Positions 27,991 through 40,800 of a DNA stretch of 64,000 nt are shown piece by piece. The position numbers were made by a program, and so were the translations under genes. Origin of the DNA: Prosapia bicincta. Lineage: Eukaryota; Arthropoda; Insecta; Hemiptera; Cercopidae. The stretch lies in contig JBAIZL010000002.1 in the NCBI GenBank assembly GCA_036971475.1, positions 131,360,740 to 131,424,739 on the forward strand, written 5' to 3'. Every line of letters begins with the position of its first letter. Position 1 is the stretch's first letter. The notes under the pieces are model-generated. The model was given only the letters and a program-made list of their open reading frames with translations, ran no database searches and was not told the DNA's origin.

Positions 27991-29950
27991 TATATCGATG
28001 AAAAATCACTAAATAAACAAATTGACAAATATTTAAGTCTGATTCGTCTGATGGATTAGGAGATAAACGCTTTAAAAATGATAAAACACATCCAGGCTAC
28101 ATCATAAAGCAGCAATATAAAAGACAGTTTTAGAACAATCATATATTTTAATTATTCATCACAACTAACTTCTATACCAAATGAAAACAAAAAGTCTATA
28201 CTTATATTTGTAGAAATGAAAATACATAACTTATTATTACCGTTATATTGAGTTATTTCTATTGTACATACCGAAATTAAAATAATTTAATATATTTATT
28301 ATCTGGTCAAAACTCTTGAACTTTGTAGTCCATTATCTTCGATGAAACTTAGTTGAACAAAACTATATAATAATAATAATCTTTTTTCTTAACAATGTGC
28401 AATAAATAATGTAACATAACCTACGCGTTTAAAAACAATTGTTTTACAACATAACTTAAGGCACAAAATCAACTGAAATATGAAATGATGGTTTATCATT
28501 TATTTTACTTTGATGTGATTCATAGCGTAACCTGACGGAAGTTATACTGACGCGAAATTGTTATATCCTTCTAATAAATATATGTAGGCGTCGCTATAAG
28601 AGGTTTCACTTGGAAAGGCTGTTTCTTACAATATCAAAACAATATTTATTTTTTCTGTAAATTAAAACAAAATAACAGTCAAGATGTCTGCAACTATAGT
28701 TGTATAAACATATTACTTCTGGGTAGGAGGTAGGGTAGAATTAGGAGTAATGGTGACATCACGTCTGCAGGATTGCGTACGTAAATATAGACAGACTCTC
28801 TATTGGAGGCTTCAGGATAGTTGAAATATTTCACATGTTCTGAAACCATTTGGTTACCGACAGAGCCAATGACAGTAACATTTATACAGTATCAATGTTT
28901 TGTGAGCTTGGCCCCTTCATTATATGGAAACGCACTTATAGCAACAAACCTGTTATGTGGTAAAGAGAAAGGCTAGGTGTTTGAGCATATCGTCCTCGAA
29001 TTATGATAAATACTATTGTCGTCAAATTTAATACTTCATTTCTGCCCTTTTTCCAACTATTTTGATATCTGGGGTATGTGTCATTCCCGATATCTAGAAC
29101 TGTTATACGCTCTTAACGTAATAAGAACAATCGGAATATATTTGGAAACAACGAGATGCAGGGTACCTTTCAAACCGTCATTATTCTTCAACTTTTTATC
29201 ATATCAAGATATGTTTATACTGAATTAAAGAGGAATATCTATATTTTCATTTTTTGTCATCAATGTTAATGAATATATAAAGGGTTTCGAGTAATTGGCT
29301 CTATAAATCTAGTAATTTTATAATTTAGAACTGTTTAAAGCATACGTGTGTTTAATAGTTCGACGGAAATCCGCTTTTAGCAGCACCTGTCGGTACATTG
29401 TAACGATAATTTTACTTTCACAAAAATGCAAATAACTCAAGAACAAGGCAAAATTTTGAAAAACTATTGGCACCACGTCAATCTACGTTAAATGCTGCTT
29501 CAATCCATTTTTATAACTCAAAATCCGATTTTTCATTGAAATTTAGGAAAATTTGAAGGGTCACCCCTTCTTATCTCGCAAAAGTCGAAAATTACTCATT
29601 TTCTCGGGCCAATTACTCAAAGGCCGTTAATGGTATTCTTAAACTGAAAACTCTAAATAAAAATATAGACTTTGGTCTTTCGTTCCGTGTAAGAAACATC
29701 TTGCTTGGCTGAATATTAACGGAGATATGAGTGTTTTAAAAAAGGCTTGCATCGTGCAAACCTGGAAATGTAAAATCAGGCTGTATTTTTATCACTTGAA
29801 ACGCGTATAACTCCTAAACCGTTTAAGATATCAAACTCAAATTTTTACAAGTTGTTTCGATAATGATTTCCAATCTTTAGATGTGTATAAAATTAATTTT
29901 TTTGAAATATATATAATTTGAAAAAAAAGCATTTATTACTTTGTTTTACT
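27980..29950. repeat. 1.97-kb repeat, block 1 copy 1 (reference copy)
   Basis: Landmarks: ATAATAATAATAATC short AT-rich microsatellite near 28366; palindrome AAAACAATTGTTTT at 28432-28445; hairpin AAATGAT/ATCATTT at 28483-28501; hAT target counterpart ATTAGGAG near 28740; hairpin GATATC-GGG/CCC-GATATC at 29064-29094; TATA-like TATATAAAG near 29274. The last third (29425-29850) is a cluster of degenerate ATAACTC/CCGTT motifs. Subtype I at both diagnostic sites: ACATCATAAAGC near 28100, and ATATATATAATTTG near 29908. Confidence 0.93.
29425..29850. repeat. Cluster of degenerate TAACTC...CCGTT motifs inside the 1.97-kb unit
   Basis: The same loose motif recurs: AATAACTCAAGAACAAGG (29431), TATAACTCAAAATCCGAT (29512), AATTACTCATTTTCTCGG (29590), AATTACTCAAAGGCCGTT (29611) and TATAACTCCTAAACCGTT (29805). 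It occurs once on the other strand, where AACGGAGATATGAG (29718) is the reverse complement of CTCATATCTCCGTT. Several are followed by a GAT/AAACT/AAATTT stretch. Present in every complete copy of the unit. The pattern is visible, but no function is assigned. Confidence 0.6.
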
Positions 29951-31923
29951 GTTTTCTATAACTATATCGATGAAAAATCACTAAGTAGACAAATTGACAA
30001 ATATTTAAGTCTGATTCGTCTGATGGATTAGGAGATAAACGCTTTAAAAATGATAAAACACATCCAGGCTACATCATAAAGCAGCAATATAAAAGACAGT
30101 TTTAGAACAATCATATATTTTAATTATTCATCACAACTAACTTCTATACCAAATGAAAACAAAAAGTCTATACTTATATTTGTAGAAATGAAAATACATA
30201 ACTTATTATTACCGTTATATTGAGTTATTTCTATTGTACATACCGAAATTAAAATAATTTAATATATTTATTATCTGGTCAAAACTCTTGAACTTTGTAG
30301 TCCATTATCTTCGATGAAACTTAGTTGAACAAAACTATATAATAATAATAATCTTTTTTCTTAACAATGTGCAATAAATAATGTAACATAACCTACGCGT
30401 TTAAAAACAATTGTTTTACAACATAACTTAAGGCACAAAATCAACTGAAATATGAAATGATGGTTTATCATTTATTTTACTTTGATGTGATTCATAGCGT
30501 AACCTGACGGAAGTTATACTGACGCGAAATTGTTATATCCTTCCAATAAATATATGTAAGCGTCGCTATAAGAGGTTTCACTTGGAAAAGCTATTTCTTA
30601 CAATATCAAAACAATATTTATTTTTTCTGTAAATTAAAACAAAATAACAGTCAAGATGTCTGCAACTATAGTTGTATAAACATATTACTTCTGGGTAGGA
30701 GGTAGGGTAGAATTAGGAGTAATGGTGACATCACGTCTGCAGGATTGCGTACGTAAATATAGACAGACTCTCTATTGGAGGCTTCAGGATAGTTGAAATA
30801 TTTCACATGTTCTGAAACCATTTGGTTACCGACAGAGCCAATGACAGTACCATTTATACAGTATCAATGTTTTGTGAGCTTGGCCCCTTCATTATATGGA
30901 AACGCACTTATAGCAACAAACCTGTTATGTGGTAAAGAGAAAGGCTAGGCGTTTGAGCATATCGTCCTCGAATTATGATAAATACTATTGTCGTCAAATT
31001 TAATACTTCATTTCTGCCCTTTTTCCAACTATTTTGATATCTGGGGTATGTGTCATTCCCGATATCTAGAACTGTTATACGCTCTTAACGTAATAAGAAC
31101 AGTCGGAATATATTTGGAAACAACGAGATGCAGGGTACCTTTCAAACCGTCATTATTCTTCAACTTTTTATCATACCAAGATATGTTTATACTGAATTAA
31201 AGAGGAATATCTATATTTTCATTTTTTGTCATCAATGTTAATGAATATATAAAGGGTTTCGAGTAATTGGCTCTATAAATCTAGTAATTTTATAATTTAG
31301 AACTGTTTAAAGCATACGTGTGTTTAATAGTTCGACGGAAATCCGCTTTTAGCAGCACCTGTCAGTACATTGTGACGATAATTTTACTTTCACAAAAATG
31401 CAAATAACTCAAGAAAAAGGCAAAATTTTGAAAAACTATTGGCACCACGTCAATCTACGTTAAATGCTGCTTCAATCCATTTTTATAACTCAAAATCCGA
31501 TTTTTCATTGAAATTTAGGAAAATTTGAAGGGTCACCCCTTCTTATCTCGCAAAAGTCGAAAATTACTCATTTTCTCGGGCCAATTACTCAAAGGCCGTT
31601 AATGGTATTCTTAAACTGAAAACTCTAAATAAAAATATAGACTTTCGTCTTTCGTTCCGTGTAAGAAACATCTTGCTTGGCTGAATATTAACGGAGATAT
31701 GAGTGTTTTAAAAAAGGCTTGCATCGTGCAAACCTGGAAATGTAAAATCAGGCTGTATTTTTATCACTTGAAACGCGTATAACTCCTAAACCGTTCAAGA
31801 TATCAAACTCAAATTTTTACAAGTTGTTTCGATAATGATTTCCAATCTTTAGATGTGTATAAAATTAATTTTTTTGAAATATATATAATTTGAAAAAAAA
31901 AGCATTTATTACTTTGTTTTACT
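29951..31923. repeat. 1.97-kb repeat, block 1 copy 2
   Basis: Complete 1973-bp copy differing from copy 1 at scattered single positions, for example TCCTTCCAAT versus TCCTTCTAAT, TGTAAGCGTC versus TGTAGGCGTC, and AGTACCATTT versus AGTAACATTT. Subtype I at both the 5' (ACATCATAAAGC) and 3' (ATATATATAATTTG) diagnostic sites. No gene. Confidence 0.93.
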
Positions 31924-33893
31924 GTTTTCTATAACTATATCGATGAAAAATCACTAAGTAAACAAATTGACAAATATTTAAGTCTGATTCGTCTGATGGA
32001 TTAGGAGATAAACGCTTTAAAAATTATAAAACACATCCAGGCTACATCATAAAGCAGCAATATAAAAGACAGTTTTAAAACAATCATATATTTTAATTAT
32101 TCATCACAACTAACTTCTATACCAAATGAAAACAAAAAGTCTATACTTATATTTGTAGAAATGAAAATACATAACTTATTATTACCGTTATATTGAGTTA
32201 TTTCTATTGTACATACCGAAATTAAAATAATTTAATATATTTATTATCTGGTCAAAACTCTTGAACTTTGTAGTCCATTATCTTCGATGAAACTTAGTTG
32301 AACAAAACTATATAATAATAATAATCTTTTTTCTTAACAATGTGCAATAAATAATGTAACATAACCTACGCGTTTAAAAACAATTGTTTTACAACATAAC
32401 TTAAGGCACAAAATCAACTGAAATATGAAATGATGGTTTATCATTTATTTTACTTTGATGTGATTCATAGCGTAACCTGACGGAAGTTATACTGACGCGA
32501 AATTGTTATATCCTTCCAATAAATATATGTAGGCGTCGCTATAAGAGGTTTCACTTGGAAAAGCTATTTCTTACAATATCAAAACAGTATTTATTTTTTC
32601 TGTAAATTAAAACAAAATAACAGTCAAGATGTCTGCAACTATATTTGTATAAACATATTGCTACTGGGTAGGAGGTAGGGTAGAATTAGGAGTAATGGTG
32701 ACATCCGTCTGCAGGATTGCGTACGTAAATATAGACAGACTCTCTATTGGAGGCTTCAGGATAGTTGAAATATTTCACATGTTCTGAAACCATTTGGTTA
32801 CCGACAGAGTAAATGAAAGTAACATTTATACAGTATCAATGTTTTGTGAGCTTGGCCCCTTCATTATATGGAAACGCACTTATAGCAACACCTGTTATGT
32901 GGTAAACATGAAGGCTAGGCGTTTGAGCATATCGTCCTCGAATTATGATAAATACTATTGTCGTCAAATTTAATACTTCATTTCTGCCCTTTTTCCAACT
33001 ATTTTGATATCTGGGGTATGTGTCATTCCCGATATCTAGAACTGTTATACGCTCTTAACGTAATAAGAACAGTCGGAATATATTTGGAAACAACGAGATG
33101 CAGGGTACCTTTCAAACCGTCATTATTCTTCAACTTTTTATCATACCAAGATATGTTTATACTGAATTAAAGAGGAATATCTATATTTTCATTTTTTGTC
33201 ATCAATGTTAATGAATATATAAAGGGTTTCGAGTAATTGGCTCTATAAATCTAGTAATTTTATAATTTAGAACTGTTTAAAGCATACGTGTGTTTAATAG
33301 TTCGACGGAAATCCGCTTTTAGCAGCACCTGTCAGTACATTGTAACGATAATTTTACTTTCACAAAAATGCAAATAACTCAAGAACAAGGCAAAATTTTG
33401 AAAAACTATTGGCACCACGTCAATCTACGTTAAATGCTGCTTCAATCCATTTTTATAACTCAAAATCCGATTTTTCATTGAAATTTAGGAAAATTTGAAG
33501 GGTCACCCCTTCTTATCTCGCAAAAGTCGAAAATTACTCATTTTCTCGGGCCAATTACTCAAAGGCCGTTAATGGTATTCTTAAACTGAAACCTCTAAAT
33601 AAAAATATAAACTTTCGTCTTTCGTTCCGTGTAAGAAACATCTTGCTTGGCTGAATATTAACGGAGATATGAGTGTTTTAAAAAAGGCTTGCATCGTGCA
33701 AACCTGGAAATGTTAAATCAGGCTGTATTTTTATCACTTGAAACGCGTATAACTCCTAAACCGTTTAAGATATCAAACTCAAATTTTTACAAGTTGTTTC
33801 GATAATGATTTCCAATCTTTAGATGTGTATAAAATTAATTTTTTTGAAATATATATAATTTGAAAAAAAAAGCATTTATTACTTTGTTTTACT
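31924..33893. repeat. 1.97-kb repeat, block 1 copy 3
   Basis: Complete 1970-bp copy. It carries the 2-bp shorter GACATCCGTCTG (near 32699) where copies 1 and 2 have GACATCACGTCTG, plus GAGTAAATGAAAG and GTAAACATGAAGG variants that recur in the later copies of block 2. This suggests sequence exchange between the two blocks after they formed. No gene. Confidence 0.93.
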
Positions 33894-35796
33894 GTTTTCT
33901 ATAACTATATCGATGAAAAATCACTAAGTAAACAAATTGACAAATATTTAAGTCTGATTCGTCTGATGGATTAGGAGATAAACGCTTTAAAAATGATAAA
34001 ACACATCCAGGCTACATCATAAAGCAGCAATATAAAAGACAGTTTTAAAACAATCATATATTTTAATTATTCATCACAACTAACTTCTATACCAAATGAA
34101 AACAAAAAGTCTATACTTATATTTGTAGAAATGAAAATACATAACTTATTATTACCGTTATATTGAGTTATTTCTATTGTACATACCGAAATTAAAATAA
34201 TTTAATATATTTATTATCTGGTCAAAACTCTTGAACTTTGTAGTTCATTATCTTCGATGAAACTTAGTTGAACAAAACTATATAATAATAATAATCTTTT
34301 TTCTTAACAATGTGCAATAAATAATGTAACATAACCTACGCGTTTAAAAACAATTGTTTTACAACATAACTTAAGGCACAAAATCAACTGAAATATGAAA
34401 TGATGGTTTATCATTTATTTTACTTTGATGTGATTCATAGCGTAACCTGACGGAAGTTATACTGACGCGAAATTGTTATATCCTTCCAATAAATATATGT
34501 AGGCGTCGCTATAAGAGGTTTCACTTGGAAAAGCTATTTCTTACAATATCAAAACAGTATTTATTTTTTCTGTAAATTAAAACAAAATAACAGTCAAGAT
34601 GTCTGCAACTATATTTGTATAAACATATTGCTACTGGGTAGGAGGTAGGGTAGAATTAGGAGTAATGGTGACATCCGTCTGCAGGATTGCGTACGTAAAT
34701 ATAGACAGACTCTCTATTGGAGGCTTCAGGATAGTTGAAATATTTCACATGTTCTGAAACCATTTGGTTACCGACAGAGTAAATGAAAGTAACATTTATA
34801 CAGTATCAATGTTTTGTGAGCTTGGCCCCTTCATTATATGGAAACGCACTTATAGCAACAAACCTGTTATGTGGTAAACAGAAAGGCTAGGCGTTTGAGC
34901 ATATCGTCCTCGAATTATGATAAATACTATTGTCGTCAAATTTAATACTTCATTTCTGCCCTTTTTCCAACTATTTTGATATCTGGGGTATGTGTCATTC
35001 CCGATAACTAGAACTGTTATACGCTCTTAACGTAATAAGAACAGTCGGAATATATTTGGAAACAACGAGATGCAGGGTACCTTTCAAACCGTCATTATTC
35101 TTCAAATGTTTATCACATCATGATATGTTTACACTGAATTAAAGAGGAATATCTATATTTTAATTTTTTGTCATCAATGTTAATGAATATATAAAGGGTT
35201 TCGAGTAATTGGCTCTATAAATCTAGTAATTTTATAATTTAGAACTGTTTAAAAAATTCGTGTGTTTAATAGTTCGACGGAAATCCGCTTTTAGCAGCAC
35301 CTGTCAGTACATTGTAACGATAATTTTACTTTCACAAAAATGCAAATAACTCAAGAACAAGGCAAAATTTTGAAAAACTATTGGCACCACGTCAATCTAC
35401 TTTAAATGCTGCTTCAATCCATTTTTATAACTCAAAATCCGATTTTTCATTGAAATTTAGGAAAATTTGAAGTGTCACCCCTTCTTATCTCGCAAAAGTC
35501 GAAAATTACTCATTTTCTCGGGCCAATTACTCAAAGGCCGTTAATGGTATTCTTAAACTGAAAACTCTAAATAAAAATATAGACTTTCTTCTTTCGTTCC
35601 GTGTAAGAAACATCTTGCTTGGCTGAATATTAACAGAGATATGAGTGTTTTAAAAAAGGCTTGCATCATGCAAACCTGGAAATGTAAAATCAGGCTGTAT
35701 TTTTATCACTTGAAACGCGTATAACTCCTAAACCGTTTAAGATATCAAACTCAAATTTTTACAAGTTGTTTCGATAATGATTTCCAATCTTTAGAT
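33894..35796. repeat. 1.97-kb repeat, block 1 copy 4 (3'-truncated, more diverged)
   Basis: Ends at CCAATCTTTAGAT, about 70-100 bp short of the unit end, where it abuts the second 171-bp block. Its right half is more diverged than the interior copies: CAAATGTTTATCACATCATG near 35103, AAAAAATTCGTG near 35251, GAAGTGTCACC near 35469, TTAACAGAG near 35631. Divergence at the array edge fits weaker homogenisation of terminal copies (known behaviour of tandem arrays). Confidence 0.92.
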
Positions 35797-35805
35797 TGGA
35801 ATTAT
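35785..35805. other. Junction: 1.97-kb array back to 171-bp array
   Basis: TTTAGAT of the 1.97-kb unit (to 35796) is followed by TG and then GAATTATAG from 35799, which is monomer position 45 in the 171-bp satellite. The two central bases fit neither parent cleanly and look like filler from end joining. The monomer phase jumps from position 116, where block A ended, to 45, so block B does not simply resume block A. Confidence 0.88.
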
Positions 35806-37806
35806 AGTTCATGGATTTTGCGATTTCTACAAAAAATGGATTTCTCATTTAAAAAGCATAAATAACGTAGAATCGACCATAGATTCGCATTGTGCACTTA
35901 GAATTGAACTATAATAAGTATTATAGGAGCTATCGCAATTGTCATATATTAGCTCTAAAAAAAATGCATGAATTATAGTTCATGGATTTTGCGATTTCTA
36001 CAAAAAATGGATTTCTCATTTAAAAAGCATAAATAACGTAGAATCGACCATAGATTCGCATTGTGCACTTAGAATTGAACTATGATAAGTATTATAGGAG
36101 CTATGGCAATTGTCATATATTTGCTCTAAAAAAAATGCTTGAATTATATTTCATGGATTTTGCAATTTCTACAAAAAATGGATTTCTCATTTAAAAAGCA
36201 TAAATAACGTAGAATCGACCATAGATTCGCATTGTGCACTTAGAATTGAACTATAATAAGTATTATAGGAGCTATGGCAATTTTCATATATTTGCTCTAA
36301 AAAAAATGCATGAATTATAGTTCATGGATTTTGCGATTTCTACAAAAAATGGATTTCTCATTTAAAAAGCATAAATAACGTAGAATCGACCATAGATTCG
36401 CATTGTGCACTTAGAATTGAACTATAAAAAGTATTATAGGAGCTACGGCAATTTTCATATATTTGCTCTAAAAAAAATGCTTGAATTATAGTTCATGGAT
36501 TTTGCGATTTCTACAAAAAATGGATTTCTCATTTAAAAAGCATAAATAACGTAGAATCGACCATAGATTCGCATTGTGCACTTAGAATTGATCTATAATA
36601 AGTATTTTAGGAGCTATCGCAATTGTCATATATTTGCTCTAAAAAAAATGCATGAATTATAGTTCATGGATTTTGCGATTTCTACAAAAAATGGATTTCT
36701 CATTTAAAAAGCATAAATAACGCAGAATCGACCATAGATTCGCATTGTGCACTTAGAATTGAACTATAATAAGTATTATAAGAGCTATGGCAATTTTCAT
36801 ATATTTCCTCTAAAAAAAACGCATGAATTATAGTTCATGGATTTTGCGATTTCTACAAAAAATGGATTTCTCATTTAAAAAGCATAAATAACGTAGAATC
36901 GACCATAGATTCGAATTGTGCACTAAGAATTGAACTATAATAAGTATTATAGGAGCTTTGTCAATTTTCATATATTTGCTCTAAAAAAAATTCATGAATT
37001 ATAGTTCATGGATTTTGCGATTTCTACAAAAAATGGATTTCTAATTTCAAAAGCATAAATAACGTAGAATCGACCATAGATTCGCATTGTGCACTTAGAA
37101 TTGATCTATAATAAGTATTATAGGAGCTATGGCAATTTTCATATATTTGCTCTAAAAAAAATGCATGAATTATAGTTCATGGATTTTGCGATTTCTACAA
37201 AAAATGGATTTCTCATTTAAAAAGCATAAATAACGTAGAATCGACCATAGATTCGCATTGTGCACTTAGAATTGAACTATAATAAGTATTATAGGAGCTA
37301 TGGCAATTTTCATATATTTGCTCTAAAAAAAATGCATGAATTATAGTTCATGGATTTTGCGATTTCTACAAAAAATGGATTTCTCATTTAAAAAGCATAA
37401 AAAACGTAGAATCGACCATAGATTCGCATTGTGCACTTAGAATTGAACTATAATAAGTATTATAGGAGCTATCGCAATTGTCATATATTAGCTCTAAAAA
37501 AAATGCATGAATTATAGTTCATGGATTTTGCGATTTCTACAAAAAATGGATTTCTCATTTAAAAAGCATCAATAACGTAGAATCGACCATAGATTCGCAT
37601 TGTGCACTTATAATTGATCTATAATAAGTATTATAGGAGCTATCGCAATTGTCATATATTTGCTCTAAAAAAAATGCATGAATTATAGTTCATGGATTTT
37701 GCGATTTCTACAAAAAATGGATTTCTCATTTAAAAAGCATAAATAACGTAGAATCGACCATAGATTCGCATTGTGCACTTAGAATTGAACTATAATAAGT
37801 ATTATA

Positions 37807-40800
37807 GGAGCTATGGCAATTGTCATATATTTGCTCTAAAAAAAATGCTTGAATTATATTTCATGGATTTTGCGATTTCTACAAAACATGGATTTCTCAT
37901 TTAAAAAGCATAAATAACGTAGAATCGACCATAGATTCGCATTGTGCACTTAGAATTGAACTATAATAAGTATTATAGGAGCTATGGCAATTTTCATATA
38001 TTTGCTCTAAAAAAAATGCATGAATTATAGTTCATGGATTTTGCGATTTCTACAAAAAATGGATTTCTCATTTCAAAAGCATAAATAACGTAGAATCGAC
38101 CATAGATTCGCATTGTGCACTTATAATTGAACTATAATAAGTATTATAGGAGCTATGGCAATTTTCATATATTTGCTCTAAAAAAATGCATGAATTATAG
38201 TTCATGGATTTTGCGATTTCTACAAAAAATGGATTTCTCATTTCAAAAGCATAAATAACGTAGAATCGACCATAGATTCGCATTGTGCACTTAGAATTGA
38301 ACTATAATAAGTATTATAGGAGTTATGGCAATTTTCATATATTTGCTCTAAAAAAAATGCATGAATTATAGTTCATGGATTTTGCGATTTCTACAAAAAA
38401 TGGATTTCTCATTTCAAAAGCATAAATAACGTAGAATCGACCATAGATTCGCATTGAGCACTTAGAATTGAACTATAATAAGTATTATAGGAGCTATGGC
38501 AATTTTCATATATTTGCTCTAAAAAAAATGCATGAATTATAGTTCATGGATTTTGCGATTTCTACAAAAAATGGATTTCTCATTTCAAAAGCATAAATAA
38601 CGTAGAATCGACCATAGATTCGCATTGTGCACTTAGAATTGATCTATAATACGTATTATAGGAGCTATGGCAATTTTCATATAATTGCTCTAACAAAAAT
38701 GCATGAATTATAGTTCATGGATTTTGCGATTTCTACAAAAAATGAATTTCTCATTTAAAAAGCATAAATAACGTAGAATCGACCATAGATTCGCATTGTG
38801 CACTTAGAATTGAACTATAATAAGTATTATAGCAGCTATGGCAATTTTCATATATTTGCTCTAAAAAAAATGCATGAATTATAGTTCATGGATTTTGCGA
38901 TTTCTACAAAAAATGGATTTCTCATTAAAAAGCATAAATAACGTAAAATCGACCATAGATTCGCATTGTGCACTTAGAATTGAACTATAATAAGTATTAT
39001 AGGAGCTATGGCAATTTTCATATATTTGCTCTAAAAAAATGCATGAATTATAGTTCATGGATTTTGCGATTTCTACAAAAAATGGATTTCTCATTTAAAA
39101 AGCATAAATAACGTAGAATCGACCATAGATTCGCATTGTGCATTTAGAATTGAACTATAATAAGTATTATAGGAGCTATCGCAATTGTCATATATTTGCT
39201 CTAAAAAAAATGCATGAATTATAGTTCATGGATTTTGCGATTTCTACAAAAAATGGATTTCTCATTTAAAAAGCATAAATAACGCAGAATCGACCATAGA
39301 TTCGCATTGTGCACTTAGAATTGAACTATAATAAATATTATAAGAGCTATGGCAATTTTCATATATTTCCTCTAAAAAAAACGCATGAATTATAGTTCAT
39401 GGATTTTGCGATTTCTACAAAAAATGGATTTCTCATTTAAAAAGCATAAATAACGTAGAATCGACCATAGATTCGCATTGTGCACTAAGAATTGAACTAT
39501 AATAAGTATTATAGGAGCTTTGTCAATTTTCATATATTTGCTCTAAAAAAAATGCATGAATTATAGTTCATGGATTTTGCGATTTCTACAAAAAATGGAT
39601 TTCTCATTTAAAAAGCATAAATAACGTAGAATCGACCATAGATTCGCATTGTGCACTTAGAATTGAACTATAATAAGTATTATAGGAGCTATGGCAATTG
39701 TCATATATTTGCTCTAAAAAAAATGCTTGAATTATATTTCATGGATTTTGCGATTTCTACAAAAAATGGATTTCTCATTTAAAAAGCATAAATAACGTAG
39801 AATCGACCATAGATTCGCATTGTGCACTTAGAATTGAACTATAATAAGTAAATTAGGAGCTATGGCAATTTTCATATATTTGCTCTAAAAAAAATGCATG
39901 AATTATAGTTCATGGATTTTGCGATTTCTACAAAAAATGGATTTCTCATTTAAAAAGCATAAATAACGTAGAATCGACCATAGATTCGCATTGTGCCCTT
40001 AGAATTGAACTATAATAAGTATTATAGGAGCTATGGCAATTTTCATATATTTGCTCTAAAAAAATGCATGAATTATAGTTCATGGATTTTGCGATTTCTA
40101 CAAAAAATGGATTTCTCATTTAAAAAGCATAAATAACGTAGAATCGACCATAGATTCGCATTGTGCACTTAGAATTGAACTATAATACGTATTATAGGAG
40201 CTATGGCAATTTTCATATATTTGCTCTAAAAAAAATGCATGAATTATAGTTCATGGATTTTGCGATTTCTACAAAAAATGGATTTCTCATTTAAAAAGCA
40301 TAAATAACGTAGAATCGACCATAGATTCGCATTGTGCACTTAGAATTGAACTATAATAAGTATTATAGGAGCTATGGCAATTGTCATATATTTGCTCTAA
40401 AAAAAATGCTTGAATTATATTTCATGGATTTTGCGATTTCTACAAAAAATGGATTTCTCATTTAAAAAGCATAAATAACGTAGAATCGACCATAGATTCG
40501 CATTGTGCACTTAGAATTGAACTATAATAAGTATTATAGGAGCTATGGCAATTTTCATATATTTGCTCTAAAAAAAATGCATGAATTATAGTTCATGGAT
40601 TTTGCGATTTCTACAAAAAATGGATTTCTCATTTCAAAAGCATAAATAACGTAGAATCGACCATAGATTCGCATTGTGCACTTATAATTGAACTATAATA
40701 AGTATTATAGGAGCTATGGCAATTTTCATATATTTGCTCTAAAAAAATGCATGAATTATAGTTCATGGATTTTGCGATTTCTACAAAAAATGGATTTCTC

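Larger units (their letters stand above)
27980..35796. repeat. 1.97-kb tandem repeat, block 1 (four copies)
   Basis: Four head-to-tail copies of a non-coding unit of about 1970 bp, phased on GTTTTCTATAACTAT at 27979, 29951, 31924 and 33894 (spacings 1972, 1973, 1970). Identity is very high by eye. The unit is AT-rich and does not resemble the 171-bp monomer beyond AAAAAAGCAT. It has no convincing ORF: a recurring 70-codon frame begins at a TTG and is broken in the fourth copy. I recognise no tRNA, rRNA, histone, snRNA or transposon protein in it, and no terminal inverted repeats that would make the unit itself a DNA transposon. Confidence 0.96.

Noticed and set aside
27980..35796. 1.97-kb unit as a rolling-circle or terminal-repeat transposon, or as rDNA or histone spacer
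   Set aside because: No terminal inverted repeats, target duplications, CTRR/hairpin ends or reverse-transcriptase/transposase coding seen at the unit borders, and no rRNA or histone sequence in or beside the array.
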